Of a stretch of 64,000 bases of DNA, positions 33,537 to 43,007 are shown in pieces; the first letter of the stretch is position 1; every line of letters starts with the position of its first letter. Source of the DNA: CAZDWZ01 sp964509425. Lineage in GTDB: Bacteria > Bdellovibrionota_C > UBA2361 > SZUA-149 > CAZDWZ01. The notes under the pieces were generated by a model. The model saw only the letters and a list, made by a program, of their open reading frames with translations. It made no database searches and was not told where the DNA came from. Made by a program: the position numbers and the translations under genes. The stretch lies in NCBI GenBank assembly GCA_964509425.1, contig CAZDWZ010000002.1, positions 62,001 to 126,000 on the forward strand, read 5' to 3'.

Positions 33537-34154
33537 ATGAAATCAAGTCTTCCGTCGACCGTAATCAGAAGTTTACCGGGACTCGACGATCCTGCGAAAA
33601 TTCGGCCCAAGTTCTCACTGGTTGAATTGGAGGAGACGGTACGAGCACTCGCATTGGGACCCAAGGCGTGTTGGCAAGTAATCAAATACGACCGGAAGTC
33701 CTTCACCGAAGTGTTCGAGCATTATGTTTTCTTCTTGGCGGCGATTCCGTCGCTCGCCGGATTCATCGGACACGGGTTATTTGGTTACACGGGGATAGGC
33801 CTCGCACTTCTCCGCGCCGTAATTGGATATTTCATGAGCATCGGCTTCTTCTATGCAGCGGTCCTTGTCGCCGAGAAAACGGCGCCGATGTTTGACGGCA
33901 CTATCGGCTACGAGCGTGCGGCGAAGCTCGTCATATATTCCCTCATTCCCTACTTCGTGTTCGGATCCTTGCTCTTACTACCGGGATTAAGCGCGTTCTC
34001 GCTCGCGGGTGTCATATCCGTTTTTTATTTCCTCTGGGGAGTTCGAGATATGTCGAATATCCCAATCCGCAAGCAGCTCACGTACGGTATGGTCAATGTG
34101 GTGAGCTGGATCGTTGTCAGCGACTTTCTGCTCCGAATTCTATTTCAATGGTGA
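33537..34154 (+). CDS. Yip1-family membrane protein
   Basis: 205 residues. A soluble N-terminus of about 65 residues is followed by four to five transmembrane helices (FFLAAIPSLAGFIGHGLFG; LLRAVIGYFMSIGFFYAAV; LVIYSLIPYFVFGSLLLL and others). The helix pattern, with Pro-containing segments and a final WGVRDMSNI, resembles the Yip1 domain. Bacterial members have no settled function. It stands alone between the amidase and a lipoprotein gene. The assignment is by topology. Confidence 0.65.
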   Translation: MKSSLPSTVIRSLPGLDDPAKIRPKFSLVELEETVRALALGPKACWQVIKYDRKSFTEVFEHYVFFLAAIPSLAGFIGHGLFGYTGIGLALLRAVIGYFMSIGFFYAAVLVAEKTAPMFDGTIGYERAAKLVIYSLIPYFVFGSLLLLPGLSAFSLAGVISVFYFLWGVRDMSNIPIRKQLTYGMVNVVSWIVVSDFLLRILFQW

Positions 34155-34263
34155 CTCGTCTTTTTCGTCCGTTTTTCTCGGTTCATTCATCATCGCTTCA
34201 CTTTAGTTCATTAGAGTTACTCCCCGAAGCTTGACAACCATTTGTGCCGGGGGGCACCTCTCT

Positions 34264-34839
34264 ATGCATTCACTCATCTCAACCTTCTTAGTCCTCATCG
34301 GGACATTTGGTTTATCCGCCTGCCTCGAATCCGAGCACCCGCCGTGCCGCCTTGGAGAGAGCTCAGTCGATCAAGAGCTACTGGGACGCTGGATTAAGGC
34401 AGATTCGCCGGCAGGAGAGCTGGTTGTGTTCCAGGAGGACGGAACCCGGCAAACCGTTTTTCTCACAGGTCATGAGCTCGGGTCTCCTCCGCGTATCGAC
34501 GCCAATCATTTCGAACTTATCGTTTGTCGCGGAAAGAATTCACGTTTCGCGGCACTGAAGACCCCATCCGTCAAAGAGGATAAACGCAAACTCGGCGAAG
34601 CGTCGTATTTCCCGGTTCGATACGAAGTGTCCGGTGAAACTCTGCGTGTCTTTCTGCCCGCGTACTCCGCCTATAAGGAAGCGATTGAGAATGGGAAGCT
34701 CCACGGAAGAGCTGAGACCACGACGTGGTCGTCGAACATCTGGCTCTCGAGTAGCAGCAAGGCTCTCGGAGAATGGCTCGATACCCTCGGAGAACGAGAA
34801 CTCGGCAAACCGAAAACGTATCATCGTCCGAAGAACTGA
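34264..34839 (+). CDS. lipoprotein of unknown function
   Basis: 191 residues from the ATG at 34264, which follows a GGGGGG-rich binding site. The signal peptide ends in the lipobox LSAC (Cys20). The mature region begins with a polar stretch, then GRWIKADSPAGELVVFQEDG and further beta-strand-like segments resembling the barrel strands of lipocalin-like lipoproteins, and a Ser/Lys-rich tail. Envelope-anchored; function unknown. Confidence 0.65.
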   Translation: MHSLISTFLVLIGTFGLSACLESEHPPCRLGESSVDQELLGRWIKADSPAGELVVFQEDGTRQTVFLTGHELGSPPRIDANHFELIVCRGKNSRFAALKTPSVKEDKRKLGEASYFPVRYEVSGETLRVFLPAYSAYKEAIENGKLHGRAETTTWSSNIWLSSSSKALGEWLDTLGERELGKPKTYHRPKN

Positions 34840-35262
34840 ATTCGAAGCATCCGGACGCACGCTGTGCGACTGCTACGCTTGTCTTTATCTTTCTTATGGG
34901 TGACTTGATCCGCTGAAGAGTTGCCCATCCACGCAGCATCAACCGCGGTGACCAGCCGAACTCGTCCACGTTCGTCGCGCGCCGGATACACTCTCGGATC
35001 CATTCATATTCCTCATTTGAATACTCGTTCTGGAGTATTTGAAAAGTTTCATACGGACCCGTCATCTAACCTAGTGCGTCGACTAGTGAATGTTGGTTAT
35101 AATTTGAGTCTTCGGCCCGTCTATCTAAATGTCGAAGTACTAGATTGCCGGCTCGGCTATGCCGAGCAGTTTCGCTGGCACGGCTGAGCCGAGCAGTGCC
35201 GAACTCAGTGAAAGGCCTTCGCCTTCTACTGAGTGGCCACGGCACTTGGTTAGGCTATTGAT
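34840..35262. other. region upstream of the branched-chain E1 gene
   Basis: No secure gene. A minus-strand frame from the ATG at 35065 (MTGPYETFQILQNEYSNEEY) looks protein-like for about 60 residues and then runs antisense into the lipoprotein gene; it may be a degraded or short gene. On the plus strand, TATAAT at 35097 is a candidate -10 element about 160 bases before the E1 start, without a good -35. The interval ends in a hairpin-rich leader (next entry). Confidence 0.35.
35151..35234 (+). promoter_or_regulatory. three tandem hairpins in the leader of the branched-chain E1 gene
   Basis: GCTCGGC-TAT-GCCGAGC (35151-35167), GGCAC...GTGCC with an inner GCT/AGC pairing (35177-35200), and ACTCAGT...ACTGAGT (35203-35234) follow each other with short spacers and end about 30 bases before the ATG. 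Such a packed leader suggests RNA-level control or mRNA stabilisation. No known riboswitch class was recognised. Confidence 0.4.
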
Positions 35263-37305
35263 ATGCACATGACACGAACGCGGCAATCGAAAGAAGGCGA
35301 GCTCACTAAGGATAAACTCCGAATGGCGTATCGTGCGATGCTTCTCGCACGGAAGGTCGACGAAAAGGCCATCGTCCTCTACAAGCAAAATAAGTGCCAC
35401 TTTCAGATCGGTTGCGCCGGCCACGAAGCAATTACCACTGCCGCCGCGCTCGCGATGCGGCCCGGACGGGACTGGGCATTCCCATATTATCGCGACATGG
35501 GTTTCTGCACCGGTTTCGGCGTATCGGCAAAAGAGCTGTTCCTCGCGATCCTCAACAAGGCCGACGATCCCGCCTCGGGTGGCCGGATGATGCCGAATCA
35601 CTACGGCCATAAGGGTCTCCGGATCGTTCAGCAAAGCTCTCCTACCGGAACACAGTTTCTCCAAGCCGTAGGAGTCGCACACGCGGCCCAATATCGTGGG
35701 AACGACGAAATCGTCTACGTATCCTCCGGCGAGGGAACAACGGCGCAAGGTTGTTACTATGAGGCGCTGAACTGGGCCGCGAGAAAACTTCTCCCGGTGG
35801 TGTTCGTCATCGAGGATAATCAGTACGCGATATCCGTTCCCGTACAAGATCAAATCGCCGGCGGAAGCGTCCATGATATAGCATCTGGTTTCAAAGGTCT
35901 TCATGTTGAAGAGGTAGATGGGGTCAACTTCACCGCGTCTTACCTCGCGATGAATAAAGCCGTGCGACGTGCGCGATCGGGCAAGGGACCGAGTCTCCTC
36001 GTCTCTTATGTGGTTCGGTTGCAAAGCCATTCGATTTCAGACAATCACCTCAAGTATCGCTCTCAGGAAGAACTAAAGGCGGATACTAAACGTGATCCGC
36101 TGCCGTTACTTGCTAAGCAGCTGCTCAGTAAAAAGATTCTTTCGCAGGAGGAGCTTGAAGCGATTAACGCCGAAGTAGCCCGAGAGGTGGAGGATGCCGC
36201 AGTCTGGGCAGAAGCTCAGCTTCCGCCTGCGCCGGACAGCGTCGAACGGCACGTCATCACACTCCCGGATCCAGCGCTTGATGCCGAGGAAGCCGATCGC
36301 CCACAAAATGAAGACGCGCATTCCCTCTTTCTTGTCGACGCAGTAAACGCGGCAATCGACGAGGAGATGCAGCGAAATCCGGATGTCGTGGTTTACGGTG
36401 AGGATGTCGCCTATGGGAAGGGTGGAGTGTTCACTGCGACCGCAAACCTCACCGCGAAGCACAGTGACCGTCGGGTGTTCAACTCCCCTCTCGCCGAAGC
36501 CTCTATCATCGGTACGGCAATCGGCATGGCAACATTCGGATTACGTCCCGTCGTCGAGATTCAGTTTGGAGATTACATTTGGCCGGCGATGAACGATCTT
36601 CGCAATGAGCTGGCCATGATGAGCTATCGTTCCGATGGCCACTTTACATGCCCTGTAGTCGTTCGAGTGCCAATCGGCGGATATATTCACGGCGGACTTT
36701 ATCATTCGCAAAACATCGAGAGCACCTTTGCACACTTTCCAGGGCTTCATATCGCGCTGCCTTCAAATGCCTGGGATGCGAAAGGCCTCCTGAAGGCCGC
36801 CATCAGGAGCTCGAACCCAGTGCTGTTCCTCGAGCATAAGGGACTGTACCGGCAAGTTTACGCCAAAGGTCCAAAAGGTGGGCCTGATGACATCATCCCA
36901 TTTGGCAGGGCGAGAGTTGTTCGACAGGGCACTCACGCGACGATCGTCACTTGGGGAGCAATAGTGCAGAAATCACTCGTTGCGGCAGAAGCACTCGCTC
37001 GCGAAGGCTGGGATATCGAGGTCATCGACCTCCGAACGATTGTACCCCTTGATATGGATTCGATTTTTGAGAGCGTGAAGAAGACAAATCGCCTTCTCAT
37101 CGCACACGAAGACGTTCTTTTTATGGGATTCGGCGCTGAGATTGCTGCGGACGTATCAGAGAGTGTATTCGAATTCCTTGACGCACCGGTAATCAGAGTC
37201 GGAGGAAAATTCGCTCCTATTCCGCATTCACCGATCCTCGAAGAAGCCGCGCTCCCGCAGACAAGTTGGATAGAGCAAGGTCTGCGGAAGCTGTTGGCCT
37301 ACTAA
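35263..37305 (+). CDS. branched-chain 2-oxoacid dehydrogenase E1, fused alpha and beta subunits
   Basis: 680 residues in one chain. Residues 15-340 are the alpha part with the thiamine diphosphate motif GEGTTAQGCYYEALNWAARK...VVFVIEDN and the Ser-containing phosphorylation-loop region (SHSISDNHLKYRS). Residues 350-680 are the beta part (VVYGEDVAYGKGGVFTAT, FNSPLAEASIIG, EIQFGDYIWPAMND, IPHSP). It decarboxylates the 2-oxoacids of valine, leucine and isoleucine and passes the acyl group to lipoyl-E2. The fused form is known in several bacterial phyla. No E2 or E3 gene is adjacent. A dehydrogenase for other 2-oxoacids cannot be excluded. Confidence 0.92.
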   Translation: MHMTRTRQSKEGELTKDKLRMAYRAMLLARKVDEKAIVLYKQNKCHFQIGCAGHEAITTAAALAMRPGRDWAFPYYRDMGFCTGFGVSAKELFLAILNKADDPASGGRMMPNHYGHKGLRIVQQSSPTGTQFLQAVGVAHAAQYRGNDEIVYVSSGEGTTAQGCYYEALNWAARKLLPVVFVIEDNQYAISVPVQDQIAGGSVHDIASGFKGLHVEEVDGVNFTASYLAMNKAVRRARSGKGPSLLVSYVVRLQSHSISDNHLKYRSQEELKADTKRDPLPLLAKQLLSKKILSQEELEAINAEVAREVEDAAVWAEAQLPPAPDSVERHVITLPDPALDAEEADRPQNEDAHSLFLVDAVNAAIDEEMQRNPDVVVYGEDVAYGKGGVFTATANLTAKHSDRRVFNSPLAEASIIGTAIGMATFGLRPVVEIQFGDYIWPAMNDLRNELAMMSYRSDGHFTCPVVVRVPIGGYIHGGLYHSQNIESTFAHFPGLHIALPSNAWDAKGLLKAAIRSSNPVLFLEHKGLYRQVYAKGPKGGPDDIIPFGRARVVRQGTHATIVTWGAIVQKSLVAAEALAREGWDIEVIDLRTIVPLDMDSIFESVKKTNRLLIAHEDVLFMGFGAEIAADVSESVFEFLDAPVIRVGGKFAPIPHSPILEEAALPQTSWIEQGLRKLLAY

Positions 37306-37326
37306 AGCGAAGGAGCAAGACAGATG

Positions 37327-37351
37327 TACCGGGCACATAGTCAACCCGGTA
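37327..37351. terminator. hairpin between convergent genes
   Basis: TACCGGG (37327-37333) pairs with CCCGGTA (37345-37351) around an eleven-base loop. It lies between the ends of the E1 gene (plus) and a membrane protein gene (minus). No T-run follows on either strand, so its role in termination is tentative. Confidence 0.35.
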
Positions 37352-37365
37352 ACGGCGACCGACTT

Positions 37366-37815
37366 CTAAGCCTTCGCTTCGCTTCCTTCACTTCCCTGCT
37401 GCGTGAGGTGTGGGCTAATCGCCACACCCCAAAAAATCGCTGCGCAGAGAATGCTCCAAAAAGTCAGTAAAGAGAGAATCCCGACGAGTTGCGACACCGG
37501 CAAGTGCGCTGGAACTCCGGTTCCTCGATAATAGATCAGCGGGAGGGCGAGCGGGATAATCACAAACAGTCCAAGCGCGATTCCCACGACAGCCGAGGCC
37601 TTGAGAAACGACGTTCTAGTGAAACGGCGAGTCTTCAATGTTTGCTGGTATCCAAACAACAGGAAAAGCGCCGGAACTCCCATCAAGATCAAATTGGTCA
37701 TGACCAATCCGAAGAAGGACTGCTGAGATATGTCGATTACGCTGCCGTGAAGAACGACAGGAATCGGGATGCACGCAAGTGCCAGTCCGATCAAAATATT
37801 CTTCTTGTTTTCCAC
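37366..37815 (-). CDS. four-helix membrane protein of unknown function
   Basis: 149 residues with four hydrophobic helices (about 8-24, 34-54, 70-95 and 105-130) joined by short loops; the longest loop, KTRRFTRTSFLK, is basic and therefore probably cytosolic. The start is GTG at 37815 with CGGAG seven to eight bases upstream. It is convergent with the E1 gene. No family recognised. Confidence 0.6.
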   Translation of the reverse strand: MENKKNILIGLALACIPIPVVLHGSVIDISQQSFFGLVMTNLILMGVPALFLLFGYQQTLKTRRFTRTSFLKASAVVGIALGLFVIIPLALPLIYYRGTGVPAHLPVSQLVGILSLLTFWSILCAAIFWGVAISPHLTQQGSEGSEAKA

Positions 37816-38049
37816 TATATTCTCCGTGTTTCCGTTTATCCGTCACGATATCGCGAGTTCCCGCGCAGTGAGGCGGGCGAGCTTAATTCGTTATGCAGCG
37901 AATCGTCCGAACTGTAGTTAATAATCACGGCAAGACTTTTGAGGGGTTGGCTCATAAATCTCGTCAGATGGCGGACTTAGCAGTTTGCGCAGGGCGACTT
38001 TGGAGGTTAGAACTCATGCTTATTCACGCTTCCTCAAATCGAATTCTCA

Positions 38050-38913
38050 ATGACATTCAATCCGGCTCCGGGCTCCATTCGACTCCTCGCTCTCGATCTC
38101 GATCACACGCTGCTCGACTCGTATTGGCGGCTTTCACCCGTGAACCGAAACGCTATCCTTCGAGTGGCGTCCCAAGGGATAGTGGTGGTGCTGGCATCGG
38201 GCAGGATGCCCTCGGCAGTGAAAATGATTGCAGACGAGCTGGAAGGAAAGGTGCCGTTTCTGATCTCTTATAACGGAGCTCGGGCCACCTCTGTCGCAAA
38301 CGATGAACTCGTCCACAACACTCCGATTCCGAGAGAAGCGCTGAAGCGAATCGCCGACCACGCCTATTCGATGGGGCACAATCTCGTTTTTTTCTCTGGC
38401 AACTCCGTCTTCCCCCTCGCCGTGGGGAATACAATCGACGCCGTCCTCGAGGCTTATGCCGAACGAACAAAGGCAAAGTTTCGTTTCATTCACTCCCTCG
38501 AGGCCATCCCTGACTGCGAATTTGAGAAATTCTTTATCTACGAACCTCGACTAAACGAGTCGACCGAACCGGATTGGCTCGAAGAGCACGAGTCGGCAAT
38601 TGCGGCGTATTACTCCGGACATGCCGGAGAAGATCTCGCGATTCTCCGCACCCGACTTGGATACATTGAAGTGATAAGCAAAAGGACATCAAAACTTTCT
38701 GCCCTTCGCGCGGTCGCGAACCGCCTCGATATTAAGCTTGAACATATCATGGCGATCGGCGACGGGTACAATGACGTTGAGATGATCCGTGCAGTCGGCT
38801 TCGGAGTCGCCGTCGGAAATGCCGTGGAAGAGGCGAAAGAGGTGGCACGTCTCGTCGTGGCGACCAATGACGAAAACGGAGTGGCCGAGGCGTTGGAAAA
38901 TATCTCAGCCTAA
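38050..38913 (+). CDS. Cof-type HAD-superfamily hydrolase
   Basis: 287 residues. Motif I LALDLDHTLLDS (nucleophile Asp in DLDHT), motif II LASGRM, the motif III Lys in ISKRTSKLSAL, and motif IV AIGDGYNDVEMI, with a C2-type cap between. These enzymes dephosphorylate sugar phosphates, nucleotides or cofactors such as FMN and PLP. The start at 38050 has no good ribosome-binding site. A strong one, TGGAGG, precedes an ATG at 38016 in a different frame, so a short overlapping reading frame or a start-region error is possible. Confidence 0.9.
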   Translation: MTFNPAPGSIRLLALDLDHTLLDSYWRLSPVNRNAILRVASQGIVVVLASGRMPSAVKMIADELEGKVPFLISYNGARATSVANDELVHNTPIPREALKRIADHAYSMGHNLVFFSGNSVFPLAVGNTIDAVLEAYAERTKAKFRFIHSLEAIPDCEFEKFFIYEPRLNESTEPDWLEEHESAIAAYYSGHAGEDLAILRTRLGYIEVISKRTSKLSALRAVANRLDIKLEHIMAIGDGYNDVEMIRAVGFGVAVGNAVEEAKEVARLVVATNDENGVAEALENISA

Positions 38914-38915
38914 CC

Positions 38916-39578
38916 TTAGACTCGCCTACGTGATGGCAACGTCAACGCGAGAGTGGGCGGCTGCCTTGATTCTCCGTAGCCTTCTTTCCGTTTCAGATCC
39001 CAGCTCCCATTAACAAATGTCTGAGGTGGGAGCCGCACACCTGAGACGTGTGTTCCGCCGGTGTAGTGAACCGTAATTTCTCCTCTCGGTTCCTCGTGTT
39101 GAAGATAATATCGTCCCTCGAACCCTTCTCTCCTGTAATATTGACGCCCTTCTTCATCGCTCCCAACGAGTTTGAGGTCGAGAAGCTTGATCATCTTCTG
39201 CTCTTCGTAGACTCGAAAATCTCGCGCAGCGTTATTTCCGGGAAGTATCTTTCCCTCATGATCCACGCTGTGGGGTGGAATATACTCTCCGTTCGGTCCG
39301 GTCCCGGAAACGTTGTAGTACACGGGAACAGAAGCTTTTGTGGCGCTCGAATACTCGGAAAACGTAACGTAGTTTCCGCATTTCCAGTCCTTCGGAGCGC
39401 TTACCGCTCCACGGATTCCGTCCGTGGAATACCGAATGCTTTCTACTTCAGTGAAAAGTGGTTGACTCGGATTAGCAAAGACTGCCGCAACGACTGGGGC
39501 CGCATCTCCGAGTTCTGCGCTTACGGATGGCTCCGGCAAAACGACTCCCGGAGTCACCCCACTGGTAACTAAATTCAT
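38916..39578 (-). CDS. hypothetical protein
   Basis: 220 residues, not recognised. There is no signal peptide or transmembrane helix. It is rich in Gly, Pro, Tyr and charged residues with probable beta strands (YYNVSGTGPNGEYIPPHSV, GRQYYRREGFEGRYYLQH, EITVHYTGGTHVSG). The C-terminus is basic and Pro-rich. The ATG has GAGGAAGT upstream. Its stop is two bases from the end of the convergent HAD gene. A secreted or structural role is possible but unsupported. Confidence 0.6.
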   Translation of the reverse strand: MNLVTSGVTPGVVLPEPSVSAELGDAAPVVAAVFANPSQPLFTEVESIRYSTDGIRGAVSAPKDWKCGNYVTFSEYSSATKASVPVYYNVSGTGPNGEYIPPHSVDHEGKILPGNNAARDFRVYEEQKMIKLLDLKLVGSDEEGRQYYRREGFEGRYYLQHEEPRGEITVHYTGGTHVSGVRLPPQTFVNGSWDLKRKEGYGESRQPPTLALTLPSRRRV

Positions 39579-39687
39579 ACTTCCTCAAGAATGTATATTA
39601 TCTCCCGCTAAGAGAATTGTGCGCGAACTGTAACATTTGTTGCATATACGCTTAATACCTAGCTCTGTACTGGCAGTCCGACCCTCA

Positions 39688-40866
39688 CTACTCGGACAGC
39701 ACTTCCGCGAAGGCACCGGCCACGAACCGTACCTCCTCGTCAGTGTTGTAGAAGTGGGGAGCGAGTCTGACATATCCATCTCGCTCCGAAACCACCACAT
39801 TTCGCTTCCCGAGTTCAGCGACCACCGTCGCCGGAGCCTTCTCAGTGAGGAAAGAACATATGCCGGAACGGTGAGCCTCGGGGAATGCAGCACGCTCCGC
39901 CGGAACACCTTTCAGTTCGTCGAACAGGAGTGATTGGAGCCGACAAACTTCTTTCCAGATTGCGTCTCGGCCGAGCGGCACAAAGATATCGCTAAAACAA
40001 ACCCTGAGCGCCGCCGTGAGCGAGAGCGGCACCGCGCTATACTCAAACTTTCCGCCCGTTTCCAAGGGATCCCAATCGAGATCGAGATAGCTCGCTTTCG
40101 GCTTCATTGACGCCGGCCCAGGGAAAATCAAATTAACGTGTTCTCGAAACTCGGGGGTGGTGAACAGCAAACTACCGCCATAAGGCCCCAACAACCATTT
40201 CCACCCGGACGAGACCAACGCGGAGATGTTCATCTGCTTCACGTCGATTGGGATACACCCGAGACTTTGCGCGGCATCGACAACCAAAAATATTCCCCGG
40301 TCTCGGCAGTAGCTCCCAAGCGCGTGCAGATCAGCAGCGAATCCGCTGGTAAATTGCACATGGCTCACGGCAATGATTCGTGTTTTCGACGAAACCAGCG
40401 AGTCGAGATCATCCATGCTCCAGGCACACGGTAAACCATCGAACTTCGACGAAAGTGGATTCACGTTCGGGAGCAACTTGAGATCGATTGATCGGAAACG
40501 CTCCGCTGAACGCCAAGGATGATGATTCGAGGGAAACTCGAAAACGTAACTAACGACCTCATCCTCATTCTGAAAGCGGAAGCCTTGCGCGATTAAGTTG
40601 ATACCCTCGGCGCAACTCCTCGTGAATGAAATGTTTCCGGCTTCTGTCCCTATAAACTGCGCCGCAGCGGTATGTAGCGCCGGGACCTCGTGGCGAAGTC
40701 CAAAAAATGCATCGATTCCTTCGTCGGCCCAACGCTTCGCACACTCGGCCTCTCTTTCGGCGGCAAGCCGGTAGAGGGGAGAGATTCGGCAGTGATTGAA
40801 ACAGATCTTTCCCTGCTGACGAGGGAAATTCTTCTTGAACTCGTGGATATCAATTCGAGTCGTCAT
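39688..40866 (-). CDS. class V PLP-dependent aminotransferase
   Basis: 392 residues. The PLP-ring Asp is in FLVVDAAQSLG (Asp197) and the Schiff-base Lys in SSGWKWLLGPYG (Lys223), with SHVQFTSGF before them. This resembles the isopenicillin-epimerase-like, EgtE-like and kynureninase-like members that act on amino acids as lyases or aminotransferases. No persulfide Cys loop is evident, so it is unlikely to be a cysteine desulfurase. The substrate is unknown and neighbours give no clue. Confidence 0.85.
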   Translation of the reverse strand: MTTRIDIHEFKKNFPRQQGKICFNHCRISPLYRLAAEREAECAKRWADEGIDAFFGLRHEVPALHTAAAQFIGTEAGNISFTRSCAEGINLIAQGFRFQNEDEVVSYVFEFPSNHHPWRSAERFRSIDLKLLPNVNPLSSKFDGLPCAWSMDDLDSLVSSKTRIIAVSHVQFTSGFAADLHALGSYCRDRGIFLVVDAAQSLGCIPIDVKQMNISALVSSGWKWLLGPYGGSLLFTTPEFREHVNLIFPGPASMKPKASYLDLDWDPLETGGKFEYSAVPLSLTAALRVCFSDIFVPLGRDAIWKEVCRLQSLLFDELKGVPAERAAFPEAHRSGICSFLTEKAPATVVAELGKRNVVVSERDGYVRLAPHFYNTDEEVRFVAGAFAEVLSE

Positions 40867-40967
40867 ACGCTTTGCTAGTGCTCCGACCGTTTCGTTCTTG
40901 ATACATCCGACCGCTTCGTTCTTAATAAACTGGACGGAAGCAGTTCTCTCTTTGGGGTGCCGGAGCC

Positions 40968-43007
40968 CTAGGAGCCGATTCGGCGGAGGAATTCGGCCTC
41001 GTCGATAATTTGTACCCCCAAACTCTCCGCTTTCGCCAGTTTGGAACCTGCCTTCTCACCAGCCACGAGAATGGTTGTCTTTGAGGAAATGCTGGAAGCA
41101 ACGGTGCCTCCTTGCTCCTTGATTTTCTCCGCGGCGGAATCACGTGACATCTCGTGGAGCGTGCCGGTCAATACGACTATCTCGCCTTTAAATCGATCTC
41201 CTTTGGAGATTCTCGGTTTGGGCGCTTCGATTTCAACTCCATTCTTCAGAAGGGCGTCAACGATCGAAATCTCAGCTTCATCGTGGAAGAACTCATAAAT
41301 GCTTTGCGCCACCTTCGAACCGACATCGTTGATCTCCTCCAGCATTTCAGGGGTCATTTGCCGAAGTGTCGCGAGATCTCCGGCGGCGTCTGCAAGCGCC
41401 TGAGCCGTCTGCTCGCCGACATGTCGCATACCGAGTGCGAACAAGAATCGAGCAAAGGATATCTTCCGACTGTGATCGATCGCCGAGAGGATATTCTTTA
41501 CCGACTTCTCGCCCATACGTTCGAGCGGTAAAAGATCCTCCTCTTTCAGGAGAAACAAATCAGCGGACGATTTAATGACACGCTTTTCCAATAGTTGTTC
41601 GAGCAGCTTCTCGCCGAGGCTGTCAATGTCAAAAGCCTTTCGCGCAACAAAATGTCGGAGACGGTTCAAGAGCTGCGCCGGACAGCCTGGATTCGAGCAT
41701 CGAACCGCGGTGTCGTCTTCCGCTTCCTTCACGACACTCCCGCCGCATTCCGGACAGATCTCGGGCAGTCGATATGTGCGCTCACTCCCATCCCGCTTTT
41801 CTGTCACGACGGCGACCACCGCCGGAATGACATCTCCCTGGCGACGCACGACTACCGTATCGCCAATTCGTATGTCCTTCCGGTCGATTTCATCCTGATT
41901 GTGAAGTGTGGCCCGCTTCACGGTCACGCCGCCGATTTTTACAGGCTCGAGCTCCGCGACTGGAGTGAGCACTCCGGTTCGACCGACTTGGACGGTGATA
42001 TCGAGAAGCTTCGTATACTCTTCACGCGCAGGGAATTTCAACGCCACGGCCCAACGGGGAGTTCTCGATCTCGCACCAAGCTCCCTCTGCTCTGCAAATG
42101 AGTCGACTTTTATCACCAGTCCATCAATCTCAAACGGCAAATCGTCGCGTTTCTCAGCGAGCTCTCGGTGAACCTCGAAGATATCGTCCACGCTTTTGGT
42201 GGATTTGAATTCCCCACCCGCTTCGAACCCCAATTCTCGCATCGCCTTGTTCATGGTCGTAATCGAGTCCACCGTCCTTCCGCCGAAAGTCAGCGGCTCC
42301 GGGGACGCGAGCGAATAAGCAAAGAAGTCGAGCGGTCGAGAAGCGGTGATCGTGGAGTCAAGCTGCCGAACACTTCCCGCCGCGGCATTTCTCGGGTTCG
42401 CAAATGGAGGCTCGCCGTGTTTTATTCTCGACTCGTTTAACGCAGCGAACTCTTTGGATCGCATGACAACCTCTCCGCGAACCTCGATTCGCTGAGCAAT
42501 CTTTCCCGGCAATCGTTTGGGAACATTCCGAATGGTTTTAACGTTCTCTGTAATGTTTTCGCCGGTTGTTCCATCGCCTCGTGTCGCGGCGGTCTTTAGC
42601 ATTCCACCTTCATAGACGATCTCGAGCGCTAGGCCGTCGTACTTATACTCGACCGCGTATTCAACGTCACCATCACGAGAACCAAGACCCTTCAACACTC
42701 GATCGTGGAACTCTCGAAATTCGGTGTCATCGAGCGCATTAGCAAGCGAAAGCATAGGCTCCCGATGTCGGATCGGATCGAAAGTCGCGAGTGAGGGCTC
42801 GAACGACGCACCGACTTTAGTCGTCGGAGAGTCCGCCGATCGAAATTCAGGATGCTCAGCTTCCAGTTCCTGAAGCTCTCGAAATAAACGATCGTATTCG
42901 GCGTCCGACATGACCGGCGACGAAGAATAATAATATGCTTCATTCGCGCGGCCGATCTCGCTCCTCAGTTCGCCAATCCGCTCCTGCACCGTTGACTTCT
43001 TGATCAC
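40968..43007 (-). CDS. ligA: NAD-dependent DNA ligase
   Basis: 679 residues with every LigA domain: the Ia domain (YYYSSSPVMSDAEYDRL), nucleotidyltransferase domain with catalytic Lys122 in EYKYDGLA, OB fold, zinc finger CPECGG...CSNPGCPAQ, helix-hairpin-helix region and C-terminal BRCT domain (GDRFKGEIVVLTGTL). It seals nicks in replication and repair. Start is GTG at 43007, overlapping the glycosyltransferase stop as GTGA, so it is translated from a transcript shared with the glycosyltransferases. Confidence 0.97.
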   Translation of the reverse strand: MIKKSTVQERIGELRSEIGRANEAYYYSSSPVMSDAEYDRLFRELQELEAEHPEFRSADSPTTKVGASFEPSLATFDPIRHREPMLSLANALDDTEFREFHDRVLKGLGSRDGDVEYAVEYKYDGLALEIVYEGGMLKTAATRGDGTTGENITENVKTIRNVPKRLPGKIAQRIEVRGEVVMRSKEFAALNESRIKHGEPPFANPRNAAAGSVRQLDSTITASRPLDFFAYSLASPEPLTFGGRTVDSITTMNKAMRELGFEAGGEFKSTKSVDDIFEVHRELAEKRDDLPFEIDGLVIKVDSFAEQRELGARSRTPRWAVALKFPAREEYTKLLDITVQVGRTGVLTPVAELEPVKIGGVTVKRATLHNQDEIDRKDIRIGDTVVVRRQGDVIPAVVAVVTEKRDGSERTYRLPEICPECGGSVVKEAEDDTAVRCSNPGCPAQLLNRLRHFVARKAFDIDSLGEKLLEQLLEKRVIKSSADLFLLKEEDLLPLERMGEKSVKNILSAIDHSRKISFARFLFALGMRHVGEQTAQALADAAGDLATLRQMTPEMLEEINDVGSKVAQSIYEFFHDEAEISIVDALLKNGVEIEAPKPRISKGDRFKGEIVVLTGTLHEMSRDSAAEKIKEQGGTVASSISSKTTILVAGEKAGSKLAKAESLGVQIIDEAEFLRRIGS

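Noticed and set aside
34840..35065. Protein-like minus-strand frame beginning MTGPYETF
   Set aside because: Plausible for only about 60 residues before it runs antisense into the lipoprotein gene; no good ribosome-binding site. Recorded in the region entry but not called as a gene.
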